A stretch of DNA of 42,303 nt, taken from positions 1 to 42,303 of the forward strand of contig JBGAQP010000027.1 in assembly GCA_044220635.1 (NCBI GenBank), read 5' to 3'. Both the position numbers and the translations under genes were made by a program. Positions within the stretch are counted from its first letter, which is position 1. Each line of letters begins with the position of its first letter. The DNA is from JBGAQP01 sp044220635 (GTDB taxonomy: Bacteria > Pseudomonadota > Gammaproteobacteria > Burkholderiales > Usitatibacteraceae). The notes below the pieces were generated by a model. That model was not told where the DNA came from and ran no database searches. It saw nothing but the letters and a program-made list of their open reading frames with translations. This document shows, piece by piece, positions 16,284 to 23,873 of this stretch.

Positions 16284-18134
16284 TCAGGCGACCCGGCGCT
16301 CGTCCGGGCGGCCGCGGTCGCGGCACCCCGGACCCGCGTGGGTCATCTCGAGCAGGAACTTCTGCATGTCCCAGGCTCCCGTCGGACAGCGCTCCGCGCA
16401 CAGCCCGCAGTGCAGGCACACGTCCTCGTCCTTCGCCATGATGCGGCCGGTCTTCAGGGGACCGGAGACGTAGAGCGCCTGCGCGAGGTCGGGGGCCGGG
16501 GCGTTCAGCCGCGCGCGTAGCTCGCCTTCCTCGCCGTCGGCGGTGAACGTGATGCAGTCCATCGGGCAGACGTCGACGCAGGCGTCGCATTCGATGCACA
16601 GCCGCGCGGTGAACACCGTCTGCACGTCGCAGTTGAGGCAGCGCTGCGCCTCCTTCCAGGCGAGCTCCGGGTCGAAGCCGAGCTCGACCTCGGTGCGGAT
16701 GTCCTTGAGCGCGATCCTGAGATCCTTCAGCGGCACCCGGTAGCGGGCATCGGCGGTGATCTGGTTGTCGTAGCTCCACTCGTGGATGCCCATCTTCTGC
16801 GACAGCAGGTTCACCCGGGGCGCGGGACGCGAGCCGATGTCCTCGCCGTTGCAGTGCCGGTCGATGGACACCGCCGCGTCGTGGCCGTGGGCGACCGCCC
16901 AGATGATGTTCTTCGGCCCGAGCGCCGCGTCGCCGCCGAAGAAGACGCCGGGGCGCGTGGCCGCGAGCGTCGCCGGATCGAGCACCGGCATTCCCCAGCG
17001 GTCGAACTCGATGCCGAGGTCGCGCTCGATCCACGGGAAGGCGTTCTCCTGCCCGACGGCGATCAGCACCTCGTCGCACTCGAAGCGCTCCTCGGGCTCG
17101 CCCGTGGGCACGAGCGAGCGCCGGCCGGCGGCATCGTGGACGGCCTTCACCTTCTCGAAGCTCATGCCCGTGAGGCGGCCGCCCTCGTGGAGGAAGGCCT
17201 TGGGCACGAGGAAGTTGAGGATCGGGATGCCCTCGTGGATCGCGTCCTCCTTTTCCCAGGGGCTCGCCTTCATCTCCTCGAAGCCCGAGCGCACGATGAC
17301 CTTCACGTCCTCGCCGCCCAGGCGCCTCGAGGACCGGCAGCAGTCCATCGCCGTGTTGCCCCCGCCCAGGACGATCACGCGCTTGCCCACCTTCGTCACG
17401 TGACCGAACGACACGCTCGCGAGCCAGTCGATGCCGATGTGGATGTGGGCCCCGGCCTCCCGGCGCCCGGGAATGTCGAGGTCGCGCCCGCGGGGCGCGC
17501 CGCATCCCACGAACACCGCGTCCCAGCCCTCGGCGAGCAGGGCTTTCAGGGAATCGATGCGTTGCCCGGGGCGGAACTCCACGCCCAGGTCGAGGACGTA
17601 GCCGACCTCCTCGTCGATCACCGACTCCGGCAGCCGGAAGCGCGGGATCTGGGTGCGGATCATCCCGCCGGCGCGGGGATCGGCCTCGAAGACCGTCACC
17701 TCGTAGCCGAGGGGCGCCAGGTCCCGGGCCACGGTGAGCGAGGCCGGGCCCGCCCCGATGCAGGCCACGCGCCGGCCGTTCCTGCGCGCGGCGGGCTTGG
17801 GCAGGCGCCCGCGGATGTCCTCCTTGTAGTCGGCGGCGACCCGCTTCAGGCGGCAGATCGCGACCGGCTCGGGCTTGGGCGGGGGCTTGTCGCCCCCCGG
17901 GGCGCCCTCCTCGACCCGCCCGCGGCGGCAGGCGGGCTCGCAGGGCCGGTCGCAGGTCCGCCCGAGGATTCCCGGGAAGACGTTCGAGATCCAGTTGACG
18001 AGGTAGGCATCGCCGTAACGGCCCTGGGCGATGAGGCGGATGTACTCCGGGACGGGGGTGTGGGCCGGGCAGGCCCACTGGCAATCGACGACCTTGTGAA
18101 AGTAGTCCGGGTTCCCGATGTCGGTCGGGTTCAA
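16284..18134 (-). CDS. FAD/NAD(P)-binding iron-sulfur oxidoreductase, GltD-like (candidate KorC)
   Basis: A 616-residue protein read from TTG 18134 (LNPTDIGNPDYFHKVVDCQW), with CGGAGG nine bases upstream. The N-terminal Fe-S domain of the GltD type (cysteines at 18, 22, 61, 65 and 69) precedes an FAD site (CIGAGPASLTVA, about 125), a second dinucleotide fold (IVLGGGNTAMD) and GVFFGGDAALG. The C-terminus holds two 4Fe-4S motifs, CIECDACVDVCP and CLHCGLCAERCP. It is not simply glutamate synthase small subunit, because no gltB is nearby and GltD lacks the C-terminal ferredoxin domain. In Azoarcus a flavoprotein KorC couples KorAB to NADP+. Position upstream of the run that ends in korAB suggests that role here, which is inference. 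Confidence 0.85.
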   Translation of the reverse strand: MNPTDIGNPDYFHKVVDCQWACPAHTPVPEYIRLIAQGRYGDAYLVNWISNVFPGILGRTCDRPCEPACRRGRVEEGAPGGDKPPPKPEPVAICRLKRVAADYKEDIRGRLPKPAARRNGRRVACIGAGPASLTVARDLAPLGYEVTVFEADPRAGGMIRTQIPRFRLPESVIDEEVGYVLDLGVEFRPGQRIDSLKALLAEGWDAVFVGCGAPRGRDLDIPGRREAGAHIHIGIDWLASVSFGHVTKVGKRVIVLGGGNTAMDCCRSSRRLGGEDVKVIVRSGFEEMKASPWEKEDAIHEGIPILNFLVPKAFLHEGGRLTGMSFEKVKAVHDAAGRRSLVPTGEPEERFECDEVLIAVGQENAFPWIERDLGIEFDRWGMPVLDPATLAATRPGVFFGGDAALGPKNIIWAVAHGHDAAVSIDRHCNGEDIGSRPAPRVNLLSQKMGIHEWSYDNQITADARYRVPLKDLRIALKDIRTEVELGFDPELAWKEAQRCLNCDVQTVFTARLCIECDACVDVCPMDCITFTADGEEGELRARLNAPAPDLAQALYVSGPLKTGRIMAKDEDVCLHCGLCAERCPTGAWDMQKFLLEMTHAGPGCRDRGRPDERRVA

Positions 18135-18174
18135 GTCTCGGCACCTCCGTGGCCCGTTTTGTCGTTCTCCCGTG

Positions 18175-18198
18175 GCGGCGAGGCGATTTCCTCGCCGC
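18175..18198. repeat. Perfect 9-bp inverted repeat in the leader of the KorC-like gene
   Basis: GCGGCGAGG (18175-18183) and CCTCGCCGC (18190-18198) form a perfect 9-bp stem with a six-base loop. It lies 41-64 nt upstream of the TTG start at 18134, within a likely 5' leader. Flanking words (TCATTGCGG on one side, GAACGACAAA on the other) resemble dispersed REP-like palindromes of proteobacteria. It could be a regulatory hairpin or a repeat-family member; one copy in the window cannot decide. Confidence 0.5.
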
Positions 18199-18260
18199 AC
18201 CGCAATGACCGGGGCGATGGGTCAGTGCGGGCAGTTTACACGGGGGGGCAGCGGGTGGGG

Positions 18261-18281
18261 AGGCGCCCGGGGCCGGCGCCT
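18261..18281 (-). terminator. Possible hairpin terminator after the CoA-transferase gene
   Basis: AGGCGCC (18261-18267) and GGCGCCT (18275-18281) form a 7-bp GC-only stem with a seven-base loop, starting at the stop codon of the CoA-transferase gene. There is no T-run after it on the minus strand, so it is at best a weak or factor-assisted terminator separating this gene from the kor/che run. Confidence 0.35.
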
Positions 18282-19504
18282 CAGGCCAGCCCGCGGCGGC
18301 GAAGGTCCGCGATCCGCTCGGCGGGAAGCCCGAGCAGCGCGGAGAGAACCTCCTCGGTATGCTCGCCGAGGCGCGGCGGCGCGAGCTCGCAGGCGACCGG
18401 GGTGGCGGAGAAGCGCATCGGGCTCGCGACCATCCGGACATCGCCCGCGTCGGAGCGCGGCGCCGTGACGACGAGCCCGCGATGGCGCACCTGGGGGTCG
18501 GCGAACACGCCCGCGAGGTCGTTGATCGGGCCGCAGGGAACGCCTGCCCCCTCGAGCGCCACGAGCCACTCGGAAGCGGGCCGGGCCTTCAGGCGCCGGG
18601 CGATCTCCGCGACCAGCGCCTCGCGGTGGGCGACCCGCCCGGGATTGGTCGCGAAGCGCGCATCGCGCCCGAGCTCGGGCGCGCCGATCGCCGTGCAGAA
18701 CCGCTCGTACTGCGCATCGTTGCCCACGGCAACGATGAGGAAGCCGTCGGAAGCCCGGAAGACCTGGTAGGGGACGATCACCTGGTGCGCGTTGCCCAGG
18801 CGGCCCGGTGAAGCGCCCGAGGCGAGGTAGGCCGCGCCGAGGTTGGCGAGCATCGCCACCTGGACGTCGAGGAGCGCGAGGTCGATGAACTGGCCTTCGC
18901 CGGTGCGGCTGCGGTGCAGGAGCGCGGCGAGGATCGCGCTCGCCGCGTACATCCCCGTGAACAGGTCCGCCACCGCCACGCCGACCTTCTGGGGCCCGCC
19001 GCCCGGCTGGTCGTCGCGCTCGCCGGTCACGCTCATGAGGCCCCCGAGGCCCTGGATCATGAAGTCGTAACCGGGCCGGTCGCGATAGGGGCCGTCCTGC
19101 CCGAATCCCGTGATCGAGCAGTAGACGAGATCGGGGCGAAGCGCCGCGAGCGCCGCGTAGTCGAGGCCGTAGCGCTCGAGGTCTCCCGCCTTGAAGTTCT
19201 CGACCACCACGTCGGACTTCGCCGCGAGGTCCCGGGCGATCGCCTGTCCCTCGGGACGCGACAGGTCGAGCGTGACGGACTTCTTCCCGCGGTTCGCCGC
19301 GAGGAAATACGCGGCATCGGCGGTGTCGCGCCCCTCGCGATCCTTCAGGAAGGGCGGCCCCCACTTGCGCGTGTCGTCGCCCTGGCCGGGACGCTCGATC
19401 TTGATCACCTCGGCGCCGAGATCGGCGAGCGTCTGGGTGGCCCAGGGCCCGGCGAGCACGCGGGAAAGGTCGAGGACGCGGTAGCCTTCGAGGATTCGGC
19501 GCAT
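18281..19504 (-). CDS. Class III (CaiB/BaiF family) CoA-transferase
   Basis: A 407-residue protein with the CaiB/BaiF fold. The N-terminus VLDLSRVLAGPWATQTLADL and GAEVIKIERPGQGDDTR is nearly invariant in the family. Asp180 in GVAVADLFTGMYA is the catalytic aspartate that forms the acyl-CoA anhydride. It moves CoA between carboxylic acids; the substrate cannot be told from sequence (formyl-, succinyl- and other acyl-CoA donors all occur). It stands alone on the minus strand, 146 nt upstream of the KorC-like gene start, and divergent from the HD-GYP gene. Cytoplasmic. Confidence 0.93.
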   Translation of the reverse strand: MRRILEGYRVLDLSRVLAGPWATQTLADLGAEVIKIERPGQGDDTRKWGPPFLKDREGRDTADAAYFLAANRGKKSVTLDLSRPEGQAIARDLAAKSDVVVENFKAGDLERYGLDYAALAALRPDLVYCSITGFGQDGPYRDRPGYDFMIQGLGGLMSVTGERDDQPGGGPQKVGVAVADLFTGMYAASAILAALLHRSRTGEGQFIDLALLDVQVAMLANLGAAYLASGASPGRLGNAHQVIVPYQVFRASDGFLIVAVGNDAQYERFCTAIGAPELGRDARFATNPGRVAHREALVAEIARRLKARPASEWLVALEGAGVPCGPINDLAGVFADPQVRHRGLVVTAPRSDAGDVRMVASPMRFSATPVACELAPPRLGEHTEEVLSALLGLPAERIADLRRRGLA

Positions 19505-19519
19505 GGGCGTTGGACGGGA

Positions 19520-19525
19520 ATTATA
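19520..19525 (-). promoter_or_regulatory. Possible -10 box for the CoA-transferase gene
   Basis: On the minus strand this reads TATAAT, an exact consensus -10 hexamer, 16 nt before the ATG at 19504. That would give a very short 5' leader. No clear -35 is seen, and a 7-bp inverted repeat (19529-19535 with 19541-19547) sits just upstream where a -35 or operator would be. Confidence 0.4.
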
Positions 19526-19676
19526 GCGGCGGGCCGCACCGGCCCGCCTCGCGCGGTCCCGGCGGGGGCATTTCCCTTAAAATGCGTGGACCCGAGGCGT
19601 GCCGACGTCCCGGCCGGAAGAAGGCCCCGGCCCTGGCGTCGCACCACGGGAACGACAAGACACCCGAGCCCGCGAG

Positions 19677-21206
19677 ATGCCGAGCAAGGTCTTCACCCAG
19701 GAGTTGCGGGTCGGGATGTTCGTCTCCGACCTCGATCGCCCCTGGATCGACACGCCCTTCCTCATCCAGGGCTTCCTGATCGAGGACGAAGACCAGATCC
19801 GCGAGCTCCAGGCGCATTGCGAGTTCGTGATCGTCGATCGCGAGCGCTCGATCGGCGGGGAGTACGAGGCGGCGCCGGGCACCGCGCCCGCGGCCCGGCC
19901 CGAGGCGGGGCCGGTTCCCCCGGGCACGCCCGAGGCTCCGGCCTCGGCCGCCGCGGAGCCGGCCGGGGAACCCCCGCCCCTCGCGAGCAAGTCGCGCACC
20001 GCGGACGAAGGGCGGGTGGTCCGCCTCGAGACGATCGTGGCGCAGCGCCCCGGCGCGGAGGAAGGCGCGGACTATCCCGGCCTTCTCGGCCGCGTCCTGG
20101 GCCGCTGGAAGGGACTCTGGGGCAAGCGGCAGGCCGAGGCCGGTCCCGGGGCCGCGCCCGGGATCGCGCCCGAGCCCACGGAGACGGCGGAGGAATTCGA
20201 GGCGCGCGCCGCCCTGCTTCCCGCGGGAATCGAGGTCCAGACCTACCGCAACCAGGTCGACGTCGAGACCGAGGTGCCCCGCGCCCGCGAGGTCTACAAC
20301 CAGATTTCCGGCGCGCTCGACAAGCTCGTCTCGGACCTGCGTGCGGGGGCCCCGCTCGAGATCGCGCAGATCGAGGAAGTCGTCCACGACATGGTCGAAA
20401 GCGTCGTGCGCAACCCCGACGCACTGATGTGGGTGGCGCGCCTTCGCGAGGCCGACATCACCACCTACGGGCACGGGCTGCAGGTCGCGGTCTACCTCAC
20501 GGCCTTCGGCCGGCACCTCGGCTTTCCCAAGCCGCAGCTCGCGGTGCTCGGCCAGGTGGGGCTGCTCCTCGACATCGGCAAGCTGCGGTTGCCGCGCGAG
20601 CTCCTGGAGAAGCACGGCCGTCTCACCGCCGAGGAGTTCGCCGCAGCGAAGGAGCATGTGCGCCACGGCCTCGCGATGCTCTCGCAGACGCCGAACTTCC
20701 AGCCCGAGGTTCTCGAGGGAATCGCGCAGCACCACGAGCGCATGAACGGCAGCGGCTATCCCGCGGGGCTCGCGGAAGAGGCGATCGGCATCTACGGGCG
20801 CATGGCGGGCATCGCCGACTGCTTCGCCGCGCTCACGCGGATCCGGCCCTACGCGAACGCGGTTTCGCCCTACGAGGCCCTGCGATCGCTCACCGGCTGG
20901 ACGAACGAGTACTTCCACGACGCCCTCGTGCAGCAGTTCATCTCGTCGATGGGGGTCTTCCCGGTCGGCTCGATGATCGAGCTGTCGACCGGCGAAGTCG
21001 CCATCGTGGTCGCGCACAACAAGGTGCGCCGCCTCAAGCCGCGCGTGCTCGTCGTGACCGGGCCCGACAAGGCACCGGCGAAATTCCCGTCCCTGCTCGA
21101 CCTGCTCTACGAGCCCCAGTCCGGGCGCGAGGAGGCCGTGTACATCCGGCGCGGCCTCGCGGAAGGCGCCTACGGGCTCGACCTGCGCGACTTCTACCTC
21201 GCCTGA
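19677..21206 (+). CDS. DUF3391/HD-GYP domain protein with altered HD motif
   Basis: A 509-residue protein starting at ATG 19677 (MPSKVFTQELRVGMFVSDLD), the usual DUF3391 N-terminus. A Pro/Ala/Glu-rich linker lies at about 65-180, and the HD-GYP domain at about 250-440. GSGYPAGL (G360-Y361-P362) and QHHERM are intact. The hallmark His-Asp is Leu298-Asp299 (LLLDIGKL), and the FDALT segment is CFAALT. Active HD-GYP proteins hydrolyse c-di-GMP using the HD pair, so this one may have reduced or no activity and act as a sensor. It is followed 11 nt later by an EAL protein gene. A weak -10 candidate (TAAAAT, 19578-19583) lies upstream. Confidence 0.9.
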   Translation: MPSKVFTQELRVGMFVSDLDRPWIDTPFLIQGFLIEDEDQIRELQAHCEFVIVDRERSIGGEYEAAPGTAPAARPEAGPVPPGTPEAPASAAAEPAGEPPPLASKSRTADEGRVVRLETIVAQRPGAEEGADYPGLLGRVLGRWKGLWGKRQAEAGPGAAPGIAPEPTETAEEFEARAALLPAGIEVQTYRNQVDVETEVPRAREVYNQISGALDKLVSDLRAGAPLEIAQIEEVVHDMVESVVRNPDALMWVARLREADITTYGHGLQVAVYLTAFGRHLGFPKPQLAVLGQVGLLLDIGKLRLPRELLEKHGRLTAEEFAAAKEHVRHGLAMLSQTPNFQPEVLEGIAQHHERMNGSGYPAGLAEEAIGIYGRMAGIADCFAALTRIRPYANAVSPYEALRSLTGWTNEYFHDALVQQFISSMGVFPVGSMIELSTGEVAIVVAHNKVRRLKPRVLVVTGPDKAPAKFPSLLDLLYEPQSGREEAVYIRRGLAEGAYGLDLRDFYLA

Positions 21207-21217
21207 CTCCCCCCGCC

Positions 21218-22534
21218 ATGAGTGCCACGCACCCTCCCGCAGGATCTCCGGCGCCCGAAGACGGCGCCGGCGAGGCCTCGCGCGAGGAGCTCCTGCGCTT
21301 CCTCGACCGCGAGACGGCGATCGCCCGGGCGACCGACGGGCGCCTCGCGGTGCTCATCGTCGAGCTGCGGCGGGTCGACCGGGTGCAGGCCCTGCTCAAG
21401 GGGCCCGCGGCCGCGACGACGATGGCGCTCGTGCTCGAGCGACTGCGCAAGGCCCTGCGGGCCGAGGATCGCTTCGCGCCGATCGCGGAGGAGCAGATCT
21501 GCATCGTGCTCCCCCGCCTCGCCCATCCGAGCCAGGCCGTGCTCGCCGCCGTGAAGGTCCTGCGCGCCCTCGACCGGCCCATCGCCCACGAGGGCGGCTC
21601 CGCGGTGCTGCGTCCCTGCGTGGGCATCGCGACGCAGCCCGAGCACGGATTCGACCCGGCGGCGCTCCTCATGGCGGCCGACGTCGCCCGGCGCATCGCG
21701 ACCAACCGCGAGGAGGGCTATCACGTCTTCCAGGCCGAGGACAGCGTCGAGACCGAGGTCTACCGCGGGCTCGACCTCGACCTCGAGCGCGCGATCCGCG
21801 CCAACGAGCTGCACCTCGCCTACCAGCCCCAGATCGAGGTCGCCACGGGCCGGCCGGTCGCCGCCGAGGCGCTGATCCGCTGGCGGCACGCCCAGGCGGG
21901 CGACGTCCCGGCGCAGACGATCGTCGGCATCGCCGAGCGCACCGGGCTCATCGGCACGCTCACCCACTGGACCCTGAACGCCGTCCTGCGCCATGCGGCG
22001 GAGCTTCGCCGCGAGGGGTTCTCGCCGCGCTTCGCGGTCAACCTCTCGACCCGCACGCTCACCGACGTGGAGCTGCCCTCCGTGGTCGAGCAGGCCCTGG
22101 GGACCTGGAACGCGCCGCCCGGGAGCCTCACGCTCGAGATCACCGAGAGCTCGATGATCGGCGATGCCGAGCGCTCCATGGCGATGCTCACCCGCCTGAA
22201 GGGCGTGGGCGTGCAGCTCTCCATCGACGACTTCGGCACGGGCTACTCCTCGCTCGCCTACCTCAAGCGCTTCCCGCTCGACGAATTGAAGATCGACCGC
22301 CAGTTCGTCGCCGGGCTGCTGCGCGACCGCGGCGACCATCGGATCGTGCGCTCCGTGATCGACCTCGCGCACAATTTCGACCTGCGCGCGGTGGCCGAGG
22401 GCGTGGAGGAGGCGCGCACCCTCGAGGAGCTCGACATCCTCGGCTGCGACTTCGCCCAGGGTTTCCTCGTGAGCCAGCCGTTGCCGGAGAAGGCCTTCCG
22501 CGACTGGTGGGCGGCGCGCCCGGCGCCCGCCTGA
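21218..22534 (+). CDS. c-di-GMP phosphodiesterase: degenerate GGDEF plus intact EAL domain
   Basis: A 438-residue cytoplasmic protein starting at ATG 21218. Residues 25-180 resemble a GGDEF domain, but the signature position reads AEEQI (90-94), so cyclase activity is not expected. The EAL domain (185-430) has EALIRW (E217), NLSTRTL, EITESSMI, IDDFGTGYSSLAYL, KIDRQFV and AEGVEE, so the metal and catalytic residues of an active phosphodiesterase are present. It would turn c-di-GMP into pGpG. It is probably co-transcribed with the upstream HD-GYP gene; the two share the same second messenger. No transmembrane segment or PAS domain is seen. Confidence 0.93.
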   Translation: MSATHPPAGSPAPEDGAGEASREELLRFLDRETAIARATDGRLAVLIVELRRVDRVQALLKGPAAATTMALVLERLRKALRAEDRFAPIAEEQICIVLPRLAHPSQAVLAAVKVLRALDRPIAHEGGSAVLRPCVGIATQPEHGFDPAALLMAADVARRIATNREEGYHVFQAEDSVETEVYRGLDLDLERAIRANELHLAYQPQIEVATGRPVAAEALIRWRHAQAGDVPAQTIVGIAERTGLIGTLTHWTLNAVLRHAAELRREGFSPRFAVNLSTRTLTDVELPSVVEQALGTWNAPPGSLTLEITESSMIGDAERSMAMLTRLKGVGVQLSIDDFGTGYSSLAYLKRFPLDELKIDRQFVAGLLRDRGDHRIVRSVIDLAHNFDLRAVAEGVEEARTLEELDILGCDFAQGFLVSQPLPEKAFRDWWAARPAPA

Positions 22535-22562
22535 GCGGCGCGCGTGGTATAAAGCACCGGCC

Positions 22563-23861
22563 ATGAAGCGCGGCTTCTACACGATCATGGCGGCACAGTT
22601 CTTCTCGTCCCTCGCGGACAACGCACTGCTCATCGCCGCCATCGCATTGCTCCTGAGCCTCCATGGCCCCGCCTGGCTCACCCCGCTGCTCAAGTTCTTC
22701 TTCACGGTGAGCTACGTCGTGCTCGCCGCCTTCGTCGGCGCCTTCGCCGACTCGATGCCCAAGGGCCGGGTGATGTTCGTCACCAACCTGGTGAAGATCG
22801 CGGGCTGCGTGCTGATCTTCCTCTCGGCGACGGTCTCCCTGCCCGGGATCGAGCCCCACCTGTTCGTCCTGCTCGCCTACGCCGTCGTGGGCCTGGGCGC
22901 GGCGGCCTACTCCCCGGCGAAGTACGGCATCCTCACCGAGCTGCTTCCGCCCGAGCAGCTCGTGGTCGCCAACGGCTGGATCGAGGGCCTCACCGTCGCC
23001 TCGATCGTGCTGGGCACGGTGCTCGGCGGCATCCTCATCGGCCCCAGGGTCTCGGGCCTGCTCCTCGGGATCGACTTCCCGTTCATCGACACCGGGATCG
23101 ACACGCCCGCGGAGGCCGCGATCGTGGTGATCATGGCGGTCTACGTCGTCGCCGCGATCTTCAACCTCGCGATCCCCGACACCGGGGCGCGCTACCCGCA
23201 CCAGGAGCGCCGTCCCCTCAAGCTCCTCGTCGACTTCTCCCACTGCTTCCGCACGCTCTGGTCCGACAAGCTCGGGCAGATCTCGCTCGCGGTCACCACG
23301 CTCTTCTGGGGCGCCGGGGCGACGCTGCAGTTCATCGTGCTCAAGTGGGCCGAGCAGCACCTGGGGCTCGCGCTCAGCCAGGGGGCCCTCCTGCAGGGGG
23401 TGTCGGCGCTCGGCATCGCGCTCGGCGCGGTCGCCGCCGCCCGCCTGGTGCCGCTCAAGCGCGCGCTCTCGGTGCTGCCCGCGGGGATCGTGATGGGCTT
23501 CCTCGTCGTCGCGATGATCTTCCTCAGCTGGATGCCCGCGGTCTACCTGATGCTCGTCGCCGTGGGCGCCATGGCCGGGTTCTTCGTCGTGCCGATGAAC
23601 GCCCTGCTCCAGCACCGCGGGCACGTCCTGCTCTCCGCGGGGCACTCGATCGCGGTCCAGAACTTCAACGAGAACGTGAGCATCCTCGTGATGCTCGCGA
23701 TCTACGCGCTGATGATCCGCCTCGACCTGCACATCAACACGATCATCGTGATCTTCGGCCTGTTCGTGGCGGGCACGATGTACCTGGTGATGCGCTGGAA
23801 CGCGGCCAACCACCGCCGCGACCCCGCCCTCGACCGCCTCATCGGCGAGGCGAAGCACTGA
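22563..23861 (+). CDS. lplT: Lysophospholipid transporter LplT (MFS)
   Basis: A 432-residue MFS protein with about 12 hydrophobic helices. The N-terminus YTIMAAQFFSSLADNALLIA is typical of LplT, which flips lysophosphatidylethanolamine inward across the inner membrane for re-acylation. Further family-like segments include GAFADSMPKGRVMFVTN and AAYSPAKYGILTELLP. In many genomes LplT works with the acyltransferase Aas; none is seen here. A TATAAA (22548-22553) sits 9 nt before the ATG but is too close to be convincing. The gene is convergent with the cytochrome operon, 12 nt apart. Confidence 0.93.
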   Translation: MKRGFYTIMAAQFFSSLADNALLIAAIALLLSLHGPAWLTPLLKFFFTVSYVVLAAFVGAFADSMPKGRVMFVTNLVKIAGCVLIFLSATVSLPGIEPHLFVLLAYAVVGLGAAAYSPAKYGILTELLPPEQLVVANGWIEGLTVASIVLGTVLGGILIGPRVSGLLLGIDFPFIDTGIDTPAEAAIVVIMAVYVVAAIFNLAIPDTGARYPHQERRPLKLLVDFSHCFRTLWSDKLGQISLAVTTLFWGAGATLQFIVLKWAEQHLGLALSQGALLQGVSALGIALGAVAAARLVPLKRALSVLPAGIVMGFLVVAMIFLSWMPAVYLMLVAVGAMAGFFVVPMNALLQHRGHVLLSAGHSIAVQNFNENVSILVMLAIYALMIRLDLHINTIIVIFGLFVAGTMYLVMRWNAANHRRDPALDRLIGEAKH

Positions 23862-23873
23862 GCGAGCGCGAGG

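Noticed and set aside
16284..18134. Calling the GltD-like gene glutamate synthase small subunit
   Set aside because: No large-subunit gene is near, and the C-terminal ferredoxin domain does not belong to GltD.
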